Below, piece by piece: positions 1 to 10,147 of a DNA stretch of 64,000 nucleotides; positions within the stretch are counted from its first letter, which is position 1, and the number at the start of each line of letters is the position of its first letter. The notes below the pieces were generated by a model, which saw only the letters and a list, made by a program, of their open reading frames with translations, was not told the DNA's origin and searched no databases. The position numbers and the translations under genes were made by a program. The DNA comes from an uncultured Bacteroidales bacterium (GTDB taxonomy: Bacteria > Bacteroidota > Bacteroidia > Bacteroidales > Muribaculaceae): contig CACZHT010000006.1 in NCBI GenBank assembly GCA_902781045.1, forward strand, positions 51,746-115,745, in the 5' to 3' direction.

Positions 1-3000
1 GGCTTGGCGCTTGGCTATGGCCAAAGTAATTCGACAGGCGAAGCGACATTGGTAGACCTGGATGGTGACGGCTTGCCCGACAAAGTGCGCAAGACCAACA
101 ATGGGCTGGAGTACTGCCGCCAAACCCTCACCGACGGGGTTGCCACATTCGACAACCCTGTCCCCGTTCAGACAAACGGTGTATCACTCTCCAACTTCTC
201 CCGCAGCAAGACTTCCACCACCACCATAGGCGGAAAGAGATATGTGGGAGTGTACAGCTTTACCATAGAGGACGGTGTTGATTGGATGACCTCTACATCG
301 CGCACCACCCACTATTTTGCCGATGTCAACGGTGACGGCCTCGTAGATTTGGTTAACAACGGCCATGTCTATTTCAATCACATCGTGTATGGCAGCGACG
401 GCAAGCCTAGACCCACCTTTACCAACACAAGTGTCGATACCCCAAGTCCCATCAACAACAACGGCGCAATAAGTACCATAGTTCTTGATGCGATTACAGA
501 GGATATGGACACGTTGGTGGAGTCCTCGCCCATGCAGGACGTGGTACGCTACTGGGTGGCGCCGATGGATGGCACCGTATGTATTGATGGCACCGTGACC
601 CGTCAACAGCCTAGTGGAATCTACGATCAAGAGGAGTACGCCCAGGCTGACTCGCTCCATGTCGCCATCGAGCATGGCGGTTCAGAGATATGGGGCCGCT
701 CTATCGCCAAGGACGACGCCACGTCCTACACGCACAGTGTGTCGAACGTGAATGTCTATGCCGGTGACAGAATTTTCTTCCGTCTGCAGTGTGGCCGCCA
801 GCAGTATAGTGACGGTTCGTTCGACAAGGTCGTATGGCCGGTTTCTGTCTCCTATGTCACTGACAACCTGCTGGATAGTGAGCCCAATGGTCATTCCCTG
901 CATTTTTACAGTCCTGAAGAGGACAATGTGCCGCTCGTAGGTACGGAGCTTCCTGCCGACACGGCATCCATCACCATATTCAACACCTACAGCAAGCCCG
1001 CGACAAGCGATGATGTCACGCTCACTATCCGTTACACAGGCCACACCGCCCTGGCACAGCCAACCTATGGCGAATGGACACGCGAGGCAAGCGATACCAC
1101 AGCTGTATGGTCGATGACATTGGGCCGCCTGCAGGAAGTGGCGGCAGAGAACGTCCCGCTGGCTGTGCCTGCCGTGTTCAATGACGGAGTGTTCTCATTC
1201 GAAGTCTCTTCAACGAGCAACGTCCGTTGGGAAGACGTGAGCTGGCGGCCGTCGTTACGTTATGTGCATGACCTCGGGACAAGACTTGACACCTCGATTG
1301 TCGCCGCCAATCCGCAGTACAAAATATTCAACAAGCTGGTCAAGGCAGGGACAATGTTCACCAATGGGAACACGCCGGTGACCAGCATCACGGTTACACT
1401 CAGTGTGACTCCTCACATGAGAAGTGGTTCCTATGAGGTCTTGACACTCAAAAACTGTAATGACCTGATTGCAAAAATTCCCTTGTCCCAGCCTTTTAGC
1501 CAACACACGTATGCTGTAGACATACCCGCAGGTGAATCCGTCTGTGCAGAGTTCTTTGCGGATTATCAGATAAGCCCAAGCCAGATAAATGCTGCCACGG
1601 TTCAGTTCGGTCAGAATGGTCCAGTGATTCCGGCCAGCGTTTATTGCGTAGATTCTGGTGGCGACCTCGGGCCGACGCACCGTGGTTGGGGACAGTTCGT
1701 GTACAACGCTGGGGGTAACCGCTACGCACGTCCAATCGTGACCGACAGCCTGTCAATGCCTCGCGACAGCGCCAGTTGTGACCCGCGTTCGATGAAAGTC
1801 ACACTCTTGACTCCGTCAAACGATGACCCAACCTTCCTGAGGGGCGGCAAGCAGGACATATACATCCATGGCGACACACTGAGTGCGGCGCGCCTGACCG
1901 ACAACCATGTGTTGCCCGACTCCACGCTCTACGCTCTTGCCGACACAACCTTCATTGTGGCTGGAACCAAGTTGAAGGGCACTGGTGCGCGTGGCATTAC
2001 CTTGGTGTCAAAGTCATCAAGCACCGACGGCATTGCCGGTGTGAGCCTGGCAGGACTGTCGCTGTCGGGCAATACTGCCGGCGGTAACTGCGAAATTAAA
2101 AATGCGTTCATGGACATGAATGGAGACGGCTATCCCGACATTGTCACTGAAGGAGCCATCCAGTATACCAATCCCTATGGCGGCTTTGCGCGTGGTGGCA
2201 TGCTCGACCGTACTGCCTTGGGTCTTGCTGAGTCCGAGGAGCGAATGTTTAGCACAAACGAAGGATACAACATCGGCTTCGGGGGCTCACCCATTTTCTC
2301 ACATTCCACCATACGTTCCGGAGAGACGGCACGCCTCTCGGCCGAGAGTGCCACAGCCGCCGTCTCGCTCACGTTGGCCAATTCCAATAAGAGTGAATCG
2401 AAGATGTCCTATATTGACATTAATGGCGATGGCCTGCCCGACCTGGTTTCCCGCAGCGAGAACGGTCAGTTGTGGCTGCGTCTGAACATGGGTTATGGAT
2501 TTAGTTCCCGTGTCTCCCTAGGGGTGTCGGACAGCATACAGACGACAAACGACAAGACTCAAACAGTAGGTTTAAGTGGCAGTTTCAACATAGGTGCTTC
2601 CAGTTTCGCGGGTGGCATCAGTGCTGCAGCCACCAAGACAACGGTTCTTTGCGCGTTCATTGATGTTAACGGGGACGGTCTGCCTGACAAGGTTTACGAT
2701 GATAGAGGCACATTGAAGGTGCGTCAGAACTTGGGCGATGCATTTGCTACAGCTATAGTTTGGAACGGATTGGACAGCCTTGAACGGCATGGAGCGACCT
2801 CAAGATCTGAAAATGTCGCATTTACCTACAGCTTCACCATCACGCCGCCCGGCATCAAGATTGCCATCTCGCCCTCATTTGTTACCGGCAAGAGCATGAG
2901 CCAGCCCCAGCTCGAACTGCGCGACATCGATGGTGATGGCTTCATCGACATCCTTGAGAGCGACGGTGAGAACGACCTGCGCGTGCGTCGTTCCACCATC

Positions 3001-6000
3001 CGGCGCACCAATCGCCTGCGCTCAGTGACCAACTCGTTGGGCGGCAAGTTCGAGATTGACTATGAACACTCCACCCCCACCTACGGCCTGCCGGGCGGCA
3101 AGTGGGTGATGTCCAGTGTCACTGTCGACCGTGGTATTCACGGCAACGATTATGACATCCCCAACACCCGCCAGACTTTCGAGTACTCCCATGGCGTGCG
3201 TGACCGTCACGAGCGCGAGTTCCTGGGTTTCCATGAGGTGACCACCTGGCAGGTGGACCCCGGCAACGGCGATGCGCCGCTGCGGCAGACCGTCGAGGTC
3301 TACGACACCGCCAGCGTCTACACCGCGGGCAGCCTGCTCCTGTCCTATGTTGCCGACCCGCAGGGCAACCGCTACGGCGAGACAAGGAACACCTACTATA
3401 CCTACGCCCTGACCAACGACTGCGACAACAGTGCCTATAACGGCGGGCGATATTCCTACAGCACAAACGGCTACGAGGCCAGGAACGACCGCGGTGTCGC
3501 CTACTGCCCTGTGCGCTTCACCGAGACGCGCCGCTACGAGGGGGAGTCTGCGGCCGCCGTCATGTCACAGGACTGGTACCAGTACTACGTCCGCAGGGGC
3601 GACCACGGCCTGCTGCGGAAAGTCCGCCACACAGTGGGTGGAGGCCTCAACGCGAATGGTGCGGGCACATACGACCGTCAGACCAATGTTGAGTACAGCG
3701 ACAGTCTCTCGGGCACGGCACACATCTTCGGCCTGCCTAAACGGGTCAAGGTCACCGACAAGCGGGGTAATCTCTACCACCTCACCGAGGCCACCTATAA
3801 CCTCAACCACTCCAACCAGATCACCCAGATCAAGAGGATGCTGTCCTACGACGTGGCTACACCAGTTGGTGGTGGGGCCGGCCCGATAGGCCGGGGTGAC
3901 GGCACCGGGACGGGCACCAACGGCATCGGCGACGGCATCGGGGGCGGGACCAACAGCTACAATCCCGACCAGGAGTCTAGCATATACGCGGAGTCTTACC
4001 CCAACCCCGTCTACGCTATCACCGACTACGACTACGACCTCCACGGCAATCTCCATACCGTCCGGCTGCCCGACAATGGCAGTAACCAGCGCATGACCTA
4101 TACATACACCTACGACGGTCTACAGAACATGCATCTGGTGGATGTTCAGGATTCATTGAATTTCTCCAGCACGTTCGGCACTTTAGATTACCGGTTCGGC
4201 ATCGCCCGCTCGCACAACGACATTAATAATGCCAGGACATATAGCTATGTAGACAACTTGGGACGCGTGACTGGAATCAACTTCCCGAACGAGTTGCAGT
4301 TGTTTGCGAATAGCGGCCAATATAGCGAGACCCATCCGGCCTATTACACCATCGCCTTTGAGTATGAGCCTAAAGCCGATATTGATGCGGTTACCGGACA
4401 CATCACCCGTCCCGCATACGCCATCACAAAGAGGCTGAATAATGGTGATGAACTGTCGAACCCGCAGTATGTTGAGAGCATCACTTTCGTTGACGGGTTC
4501 GGAAGACCAGTGCAGGTAAAGAAGCAGAGCGTGATTGAAAGTGTTAACATAACAGTCGAGCCTGTCTATGTCGTGAGCGGCCACCAGGTCTATGACGGAT
4601 ATGGCCGCGTGATTGAATCCTATCATCCCACTACAGATCCGCCTGCCCAGAGATTGGTGTTTCATAAGACACCTGATGCTGTGCAACCTACTGTGACTCA
4701 GTATGACGCGTTTGACAGGCCTGTGTCAATCACGCATCATGACGGCACGGTCACGTCCTACAGCTATGATGTCAACCCGTCAGAACACACCGAGGTGACT
4801 ACCACGACCGACGCCAATCAGCACCAGAGCAAGGTGTATACTGATGGTGACGGCAGGACTGTCAAAACCGTTCAATATAAGGATGAGGGGAACAGCCAGG
4901 CATTGACCACCACATATCAATACGACGGCATCGGTCGTTTGACGGCAGTCACCGACGCCGAGGGCAATGTCACCAGTTCTTCCTACGACCTGGGTGACCG
5001 CCGCACCTCGGTCGAGCATCCCGCAAGCGGAACTACCTCATTCACCTATGCACCTGCAGGCAATATGCTGACCAAGAGGACCGCCAATATGCAGGGTACT
5101 GGCAAAGCTATCCGCTACAGCTACAACTATCACCAGCTGGACACCGTCTTCTATCCCGACCATCCCGAGAACAACGTCTATTATTTCTACGGCACCAGTC
5201 AGGATGTTACCGGCGGTTGGAAAGGGCGCGTGAAGCTCAGGGTCGACGGAACAGGGGCAACCGAGTACACCTACGGCAACCTGGGCGAGGTCACTAGTGA
5301 GCGCAGGACGGTCGTGGTGCCAAACCAACATGTGGCAACCTTTAACACCTCGTGGAATTACGACAGTCAGGGCCGTCTGCACAGCATGACCTATCCCGAT
5401 GAGATCACAGTCACCTACGGCTACGACGCCGGAGGCAACCTGAACCGTGTGTCGGGAAGCGACGGCTCCCACAACTGCGACTATGTGCAGGACATACACT
5501 ATGACAAGTTTGGCGACAGGGTACGCATTTACTATGGTAATGGTTTCAAGACCGCTTATTTCTATAACGCCAAGAACCGGCGGATGAATCGGATTGTTAC
5601 TACATCAAGTTCTCGCGCGCACATTGCGCTCCGCTCGTTCGGTTTTGACAATGTGGGCAATATCACTTCCGTGTCAACCTCATCGAGCAACATGTTGTTG
5701 CCCTCCATAAGGCACACGTATGGCTACGACGCACTGAACCGTCTGGTCAGCGCGCAAGGACAACATGGCAACAACTCTGCCGGCTACAGTCTGACGATGG
5801 AGTATGACGACCTGTACCGCGTTACGTCCAAACATCAGTTGATTCAGCAGGACAGCGTACAATTCGCGGGCAAATTGTTTGCGGGATACAACCTAGATTA
5901 TACCTACAACCAGACCGCCGGGAAGAAGTTCCAGATGTCGACGGTGTCCGACACCAACTACCGCACGGCATTGGTGGCACCGACTGCCAATGACAGTGTC

Positions 6001-7653
6001 CGTGAGTCGCATTCTTATGAGTATGACAATAATGGCAACATTGTTTACGTTAATACATCAAGAGCGAAGCCCGACATGACAACCCAACCAGATACCGTGC
6101 AGCGTACCCGTGAGGAGCGGTTCCGCTGGGATGAGGAGAACCGCCTGACGGCTCTCTCGCAGAACGGCTACGTCTCCAATTACTGGTATGACGCGAATGG
6201 CGACAGGGTCATCAAGGAGCATGGTGAGAACATGGCGGTGTTCGTCAACAGCCGCCAGGACGGTTGTGTGACACAGACAGGCCGGTACAGCGTTTACCCC
6301 AATCCCTATTACAGCTACGGCGATGATGGCCGTTACACCAAACACATCTACATCGGTTCGGAGCGTGTCCTGTCGCAGGTGGGCGGTGTGTATGGCGAGC
6401 CAAGAATTCTTGATGTCGCCGGACACGATGTGCGCATCAAGGTCGACTACCCTCAGATTCGCGCCAGTCAGGACTCGGTGATGGAGGCCGCCTACTCCCA
6501 CTTCGACCTGCCCTACAACGGCACCGACCATGATAATTTCGGCAGGTACAAGTTCGACCTGCCGGGCTATTGGAATGGATCGTTGCAGACACCTCGTGAC
6601 AGTGAGGAGGATGGTGATGAGGGTACACCCGCGCGAGCGCAAGAGCTGCTCTATTATTACCACACCGACCACTTGGGCAGCTCCACGCTCGTCACTGACG
6701 GCAACGGACAGTTAGTCCAACAGATAGAGTATCTGCCCTACGGCGAGGTTTTCCTCGAGCGCCAGAATGGTGACTACGCCACCCCCTACAAGTTCAACGG
6801 CAAGGAACTGGACGAGGAGACGGGACTGTACTACTATGGAGCAAGATACATGAATCCCCGCCTCAGCATCTGGTATGGCTGCGACCCGTTGCAGGAGAAA
6901 AATCCAGGTATCACGACTTATTCATACTGCCACGGAAATCCAGTCAATACAATTGATCCTTTTGGACTGGACACAATTCACATGAATCTAAATGCCGAGA
7001 TAGATTATGTGAACCATGAAGGAAATGATATTAACGTCGTAATCTTCGGTAAAAGCGAAAGATTATCAGGTATTGACATCTCAAAGAGTCTCTATAATCG
7101 CAAAGTTGTCACCAATATAATTAATTATTATGCGTCGCAACTTAGCTTGTATGGTGTTAAAATAGGTAGTGAGCAAGGAAATGGTTCTGTACCAGCTTTT
7201 CATAGAGATGGAGTAATATATATCAACCAATGTAGCAATGGTAGTATATCAAATATCTTGAATAATAAATACAATTTGTGGAATGTGCTAGTCCATGAAG
7301 GCTTGCATAAGCTAAATGGCAGAGAAAGTGGTTATCTCGGTCATGCTAAAATATATTTAGATATGTTTGCCCATGATACTTTTCAAAAAACAACCACTGA
7401 ATTTAAGTCTAGTGTAATAAAATCTTTTGTCGGATTGGTTTTAATGGCTTACCATAACGGAAACCAACAACAAAAGAATGAAGCAGTGTGGCTTATATCA
7501 AGATTTAATGCAGAAAAATATGGAGTGTCATTAAGCTTTGATAAGACACTTAAAAAAATCACAGCCAATGGTGCCGTATCCTTTAAACGTTATGATTTTA
7601 ATTTTACTGGCGATGGATATAACATTTCTTTTAGAAAGAATAAAACATTTTAG
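1..7653 (+). CDS. SpvB/Rhs-type polymorphic toxin with C-terminal zincin-like tip (5' partial)
   Basis: The frame is open at the left window edge, so the true N terminus is outside; about 2,550 residues are visible. The first ~1,000 residues carry FG-GAP/VCBS-like calcium loops (DLDGDGLPDKV, DVNGDGLVDLV, DINGDGLPDLV, DIDGDGFIDIL) as in SpvB/TcdB-type proteins. A Gly-rich linker lies near residues 1290-1325, followed by many YD repeats. The Rhs core (HTDHLGSSTLVTD, then KELDEETGLYYYGARYMNP) spans about residues 2215-2322 and ends at the usual junction DPFGLD. The last ~226 residues are a different, AT-rich tip with HEGLH at residues 2431-2435, the HExxH zinc signature of metalloproteases. By family knowledge the Rhs shell encloses and releases the tip toxin. 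Protease activity is inferred from the motif only; target and delivery route are unknown. Confidence 0.9.
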   Translation, partial: GLALGYGQSNSTGEATLVDLDGDGLPDKVRKTNNGLEYCRQTLTDGVATFDNPVPVQTNGVSLSNFSRSKTSTTTIGGKRYVGVYSFTIEDGVDWMTSTSRTTHYFADVNGDGLVDLVNNGHVYFNHIVYGSDGKPRPTFTNTSVDTPSPINNNGAISTIVLDAITEDMDTLVESSPMQDVVRYWVAPMDGTVCIDGTVTRQQPSGIYDQEEYAQADSLHVAIEHGGSEIWGRSIAKDDATSYTHSVSNVNVYAGDRIFFRLQCGRQQYSDGSFDKVVWPVSVSYVTDNLLDSEPNGHSLHFYSPEEDNVPLVGTELPADTASITIFNTYSKPATSDDVTLTIRYTGHTALAQPTYGEWTREASDTTAVWSMTLGRLQEVAAENVPLAVPAVFNDGVFSFEVSSTSNVRWEDVSWRPSLRYVHDLGTRLDTSIVAANPQYKIFNKLVKAGTMFTNGNTPVTSITVTLSVTPHMRSGSYEVLTLKNCNDLIAKIPLSQPFSQHTYAVDIPAGESVCAEFFADYQISPSQINAATVQFGQNGPVIPASVYCVDSGGDLGPTHRGWGQFVYNAGGNRYARPIVTDSLSMPRDSASCDPRSMKVTLLTPSNDDPTFLRGGKQDIYIHGDTLSAARLTDNHVLPDSTLYALADTTFIVAGTKLKGTGARGITLVSKSSSTDGIAGVSLAGLSLSGNTAGGNCEIKNAFMDMNGDGYPDIVTEGAIQYTNPYGGFARGGMLDRTALGLAESEERMFSTNEGYNIGFGGSPIFSHSTIRSGETARLSAESATAAVSLTLANSNKSESKMSYIDINGDGLPDLVSRSENGQLWLRLNMGYGFSSRVSLGVSDSIQTTNDKTQTVGLSGSFNIGASSFAGGISAAATKTTVLCAFIDVNGDGLPDKVYDDRGTLKVRQNLGDAFATAIVWNGLDSLERHGATSRSENVAFTYSFTITPPGIKIAISPSFVTGKSMSQPQLELRDIDGDGFIDILESDGENDLRVRRSTIRRTNRLRSVTNSLGGKFEIDYEHSTPTYGLPGGKWVMSSVTVDRGIHGNDYDIPNTRQTFEYSHGVRDRHEREFLGFHEVTTWQVDPGNGDAPLRQTVEVYDTASVYTAGSLLLSYVADPQGNRYGETRNTYYTYALTNDCDNSAYNGGRYSYSTNGYEARNDRGVAYCPVRFTETRRYEGESAAAVMSQDWYQYYVRRGDHGLLRKVRHTVGGGLNANGAGTYDRQTNVEYSDSLSGTAHIFGLPKRVKVTDKRGNLYHLTEATYNLNHSNQITQIKRMLSYDVATPVGGGAGPIGRGDGTGTGTNGIGDGIGGGTNSYNPDQESSIYAESYPNPVYAITDYDYDLHGNLHTVRLPDNGSNQRMTYTYTYDGLQNMHLVDVQDSLNFSSTFGTLDYRFGIARSHNDINNARTYSYVDNLGRVTGINFPNELQLFANSGQYSETHPAYYTIAFEYEPKADIDAVTGHITRPAYAITKRLNNGDELSNPQYVESITFVDGFGRPVQVKKQSVIESVNITVEPVYVVSGHQVYDGYGRVIESYHPTTDPPAQRLVFHKTPDAVQPTVTQYDAFDRPVSITHHDGTVTSYSYDVNPSEHTEVTTTTDANQHQSKVYTDGDGRTVKTVQYKDEGNSQALTTTYQYDGIGRLTAVTDAEGNVTSSSYDLGDRRTSVEHPASGTTSFTYAPAGNMLTKRTANMQGTGKAIRYSYNYHQLDTVFYPDHPENNVYYFYGTSQDVTGGWKGRVKLRVDGTGATEYTYGNLGEVTSERRTVVVPNQHVATFNTSWNYDSQGRLHSMTYPDEITVTYGYDAGGNLNRVSGSDGSHNCDYVQDIHYDKFGDRVRIYYGNGFKTAYFYNAKNRRMNRIVTTSSSRAHIALRSFGFDNVGNITSVSTSSSNMLLPSIRHTYGYDALNRLVSAQGQHGNNSAGYSLTMEYDDLYRVTSKHQLIQQDSVQFAGKLFAGYNLDYTYNQTAGKKFQMSTVSDTNYRTALVAPTANDSVRESHSYEYDNNGNIVYVNTSRAKPDMTTQPDTVQRTREERFRWDEENRLTALSQNGYVSNYWYDANGDRVIKEHGENMAVFVNSRQDGCVTQTGRYSVYPNPYYSYGDDGRYTKHIYIGSERVLSQVGGVYGEPRILDVAGHDVRIKVDYPQIRASQDSVMEAAYSHFDLPYNGTDHDNFGRYKFDLPGYWNGSLQTPRDSEEDGDEGTPARAQELLYYYHTDHLGSSTLVTDGNGQLVQQIEYLPYGEVFLERQNGDYATPYKFNGKELDEETGLYYYGARYMNPRLSIWYGCDPLQEKNPGITTYSYCHGNPVNTIDPFGLDTIHMNLNAEIDYVNHEGNDINVVIFGKSERLSGIDISKSLYNRKVVTNIINYYASQLSLYGVKIGSEQGNGSVPAFHRDGVIYINQCSNGSISNILNNKYNLWNVLVHEGLHKLNGRESGYLGHAKIYLDMFAHDTFQKTTTEFKSSVIKSFVGLVLMAYHNGNQQQKNEAVWLISRFNAEKYGVSLSFDKTLKKITANGAVSFKRYDFNFTGDGYNISFRKNKTF

Positions 7654-7660
7654 GAATTAT

Positions 7661-8158
7661 GTGTTTCGTTCTCTTTCTGGATTTGGATTAATATGCTTAT
7701 TTTGTATGTCTTGCGTAAATCAATCAAATACAATAGAATCCAAACTTTGCAAAACAAAAAACATGTGGTATGAATATCTTTGTGAGAATGATTCAGATGA
7801 TTATTTGTTTAGTTTTGATGGTACTTGCTATCGTTTTTATGACGATACAGTTGGTGTCTGGTTATGGTCTAATGATGTTATGTATGAGCATTACACCATG
7901 GATTGGGACTGTGACAATACAATGAACATAATTAAGTTGTACGGTGTTGATTTTGATGTTTTCAAGATTGATAATGACACAATATTCCTATACAATATAT
8001 ACAACGAGAGAACGATACTTATTAATTGGAGTGACTCAACAGAACGGTACCAAAGATATGTTCATTTCTATTGGGAAAAACCTCCACTCAGAACTGTTTT
8101 GCCAGATGAAATTCCTGTTGAAAGTTTTGAACATGATACGAGTATTATTTATTTTTAG
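7661..8158 (+). CDS. small lipoprotein, candidate immunity protein for the Rhs tip
   Basis: No named family is recognised. The frame is open further upstream, but I choose GTG at 7661, eight bases after the toxin stop and preceded by AGGA. From there the protein begins MFRSLSGFGLICLFCMSC, a lipoprotein signal peptide with a cysteine at residue 18; earlier starts (such as ATG 7613) bury this signal inside the toxin gene. The 165-residue product is rich in Asp, Tyr and Trp, and is as AT-rich as the toxin tip, unlike the GC-rich Rhs body, so the two probably arrived together. Position right after an Rhs tip is the classic place for an immunity gene. A lipoprotein immunity would suit a toxin acting in the periplasm or at the envelope; this is inference. 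Confidence 0.6.
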   Translation: MFRSLSGFGLICLFCMSCVNQSNTIESKLCKTKNMWYEYLCENDSDDYLFSFDGTCYRFYDDTVGVWLWSNDVMYEHYTMDWDCDNTMNIIKLYGVDFDVFKIDNDTIFLYNIYNERTILINWSDSTERYQRYVHFYWEKPPLRTVLPDEIPVESFEHDTSIIYF

Positions 8159-8163
8159 ATGCG

Positions 8164-8548
8164 ACAGGGGACGGTGCTTTTGTCACGACATTTCTTTAGG
8201 AGTTTTATGACACGCTCGAGCACCAACTACCGCACGGCGATGGTCGCGCTGACTGCTGGCGACAGCATCCGTGAGGCGCATTCTTATGAGTATGACAATA
8301 ATGGCAACATCGTTTACGTTAATACATCAAGAGTGAAGCCCGACATGACCGCCCAACCAGATACCGTGCAGAGGAGCCGCGAGGAGAAGTTCCGCTGGGA
8401 CGAGGAGAACCGCCTGACGGCTCTCTCGCAGAATGGCTACGTCTCCAATTACTGGTATGACGCGAATGGCGACAGGGTCATCAAGGAGCATGGTGAGAAC
8501 ATGGCGGTGTTCGTCAACAGCCGCCAGGACGGACGTGGTGGCCTTTGA
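8164..8548 (+). pseudogene. Rhs fragment (displaced remnant 1)
   Basis: From about 8218 to 8534 the DNA is a near copy of toxin positions 5956-6263 (NYRTA, HSYEYDNNGNIVYVN, FRWDEENRLTALSQNG, ANGDRVIKEHGENMAVFV). It has neither the Rhs core nor a tip and stops shortly after the homology ends. About 50 bp before the homology differ from the intact gene but resemble the leader of the second remnant at 10936. I read it as the leftover 3' end of an older Rhs allele displaced by the present tip and immunity gene. From 8549 to 8799 there is no gene, only C/G-rich repeat-like sequence and then AT-rich promoter DNA. Confidence 0.8.
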
Positions 8549-8799
8549 TGAATTTGGTGGCTCCAACAGAGCGAGACGGATTACCCCTGTAGCGGCGGCG
8601 CAGCACTATAACCCCTCACCTGGCCTCTCCCCTGCCAGGAGAGAGGGACTTTCTGCCTAGCTGCAACCCTCCTGCCGGGGTGGCGAATCACGCGGCGCGC
8701 CGCGTCCCCACGAGGATGCAATGGGCTTTCCACAAAATTTCCTCAAACATAATTCTATTTTGAAATTTTGATAATTTTCTGCAATTTTTGAAAAAAGAA

Positions 8800-8830
8800 T
8801 TTGTTTTCTTTGGATTTTATATTATATTTG
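8800..8830 (+). promoter_or_regulatory. Bacteroidetes-type promoter of the ATPase/RloB pair
   Basis: TTTG at 8800-8803 and TATATTTG at 8823-8830 are 19 bp apart and match the -33/-7 consensus of the phylum's main sigma factor. It lies 23 bp before ATG 8854 and rules out the upstream in-frame ATG at 8788 as the start. Confidence 0.7.
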
Positions 8831-8853
8831 CAGTCCCAAATACACTTAGAGCT

Positions 8854-10146
8854 ATGATACAGGAAATCCGCATCAAGAACTTTCTTTCGTTTAAAGACGA
8901 AGTTAAGCTTAGTTTCGAAGCTTCGAAAGACAATCTTGCAGAAGAATCTCAAGTGGTTCAAATCAATGAGAACACAAGGCTTCTGCGTTTCGCCATTATT
9001 TATGGCTATAATGCCTCAGGTAAGTCGAACTTACTAGGGGTGTTTGATTTCTTGTCTCAGTTTTGGACCTATAAGCCCAAAGACGTAGATATAAAAACAG
9101 GAGTGATACCCTTTAGGCTGGATAATCAATCTCCTGACGAGCCATCAAGCTTTGAACTGATTTTTTATGTGCAAGACACAAAATACTGGTATCAGTTGCA
9201 ATTAGATGAACGGCAAGTTTACCTGGAAAAACTATCCTATTACAAGACCACTCAACCCATCATGCTTTTTGAGAGAGTTTTGCAAGACGGGCAGTCGGTA
9301 GTGAACATCAATCAAAATGCGGAAAAAATCAGCGCTGCTGCCAAAGAACTGATTACAATTAATTGTCTGAAGAATCTTTCTTTCTTCGTTGCCAGAAATC
9401 AGGTGAACGTGAGTCTGCCAATCATTGATGCCGCCAAAGATTGGATGAAAAACAATGTGATGCCAGTAATCTTTCCAACTACGCCGCTTACATCGTATGC
9501 CGAAAAGCTGGTATCAAAAAGTCCACAATTGTCTGACCATTTGGTGCAATTCCTCAGTCAAGCAGATTTCAACATCACTCACATCTCATCGAATATCGTT
9601 GATCATCAACTTTCGGATGATGACGTGAATTATTTGACAGAGACTACTGGCTATAGTGATGAAGAGACATTACAAGAAATAGAACGCATTAAGAAAGAGA
9701 GAACCATCCGACAGAATAAAACCGTTTTTGAGCATACTGTAGAAAATGATAATGGCCGTGAATCATATCTACTGGATAAACGATTTGAATCGGCAGGAAC
9801 ACTAAGGACTTTTGGGATTGAAACAGCTATTTATGAAGCATTAACAACAGTATCTGTCTTACCGATAGATGAGATTGACGCGTCATTGCATTCTCGATTG
9901 TTGGAAAAAATTCTTTTTGATTACCTGAAGACTCCTTCAAGGTCTCAAATGATAGTAGCAACTCATAACGACGGTTTGCTGGATCTGGTCGACGATCTCA
10001 TCAGAAAGGATTCAGTGTGGTTCACCAACAAAGACAAGGCTGGCGTTACTGAACTGTACAAACTCACCGATTTCAGAGGAGTCAACCGCTTATCTTCTAT
10101 CCGTGAGGCATATCGCAATAAGAGGTTTGGTGCTACAATGAACTAA
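8854..10146 (+). CDS. AAA family ATPase, RloA-like (defence)
   Basis: A 430-residue SMC/OLD-like ATPase. It opens with MIQEIRIKNFLSF, typical of the AAA_15/AAA_21 group. Walker A is GYNASGKS at residues 51-58. A long helical insert follows, then the signature-like FESAGTLRTFGIE, Walker B IDEID near 338 and the switch ATHND near 370. The start at 8854 is set by the promoter just upstream. The partner gene begins two bases after the stop, and this ATPase plus RloB arrangement is known as a phage-defence or restriction-linked module. By analogy the ATPase would sense a phage trigger and control the RloB effector. GC content is clearly below that of the flanking core genes, fitting acquisition. 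The exact subtype cannot be fixed from sequence alone. Confidence 0.8.
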   Translation: MIQEIRIKNFLSFKDEVKLSFEASKDNLAEESQVVQINENTRLLRFAIIYGYNASGKSNLLGVFDFLSQFWTYKPKDVDIKTGVIPFRLDNQSPDEPSSFELIFYVQDTKYWYQLQLDERQVYLEKLSYYKTTQPIMLFERVLQDGQSVVNINQNAEKISAAAKELITINCLKNLSFFVARNQVNVSLPIIDAAKDWMKNNVMPVIFPTTPLTSYAEKLVSKSPQLSDHLVQFLSQADFNITHISSNIVDHQLSDDDVNYLTETTGYSDEETLQEIERIKKERTIRQNKTVFEHTVENDNGRESYLLDKRFESAGTLRTFGIETAIYEALTTVSVLPIDEIDASLHSRLLEKILFDYLKTPSRSQMIVATHNDGLLDLVDDLIRKDSVWFTNKDKAGVTELYKLTDFRGVNRLSSIREAYRNKRFGATMN

Positions 10147-10147
10147 T

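Noticed and set aside
8159..8548. Intact orphan Rhs gene
   Set aside because: It lacks the Rhs core and tip, is only about 120 codons long, and its end is not at a normal Rhs boundary.
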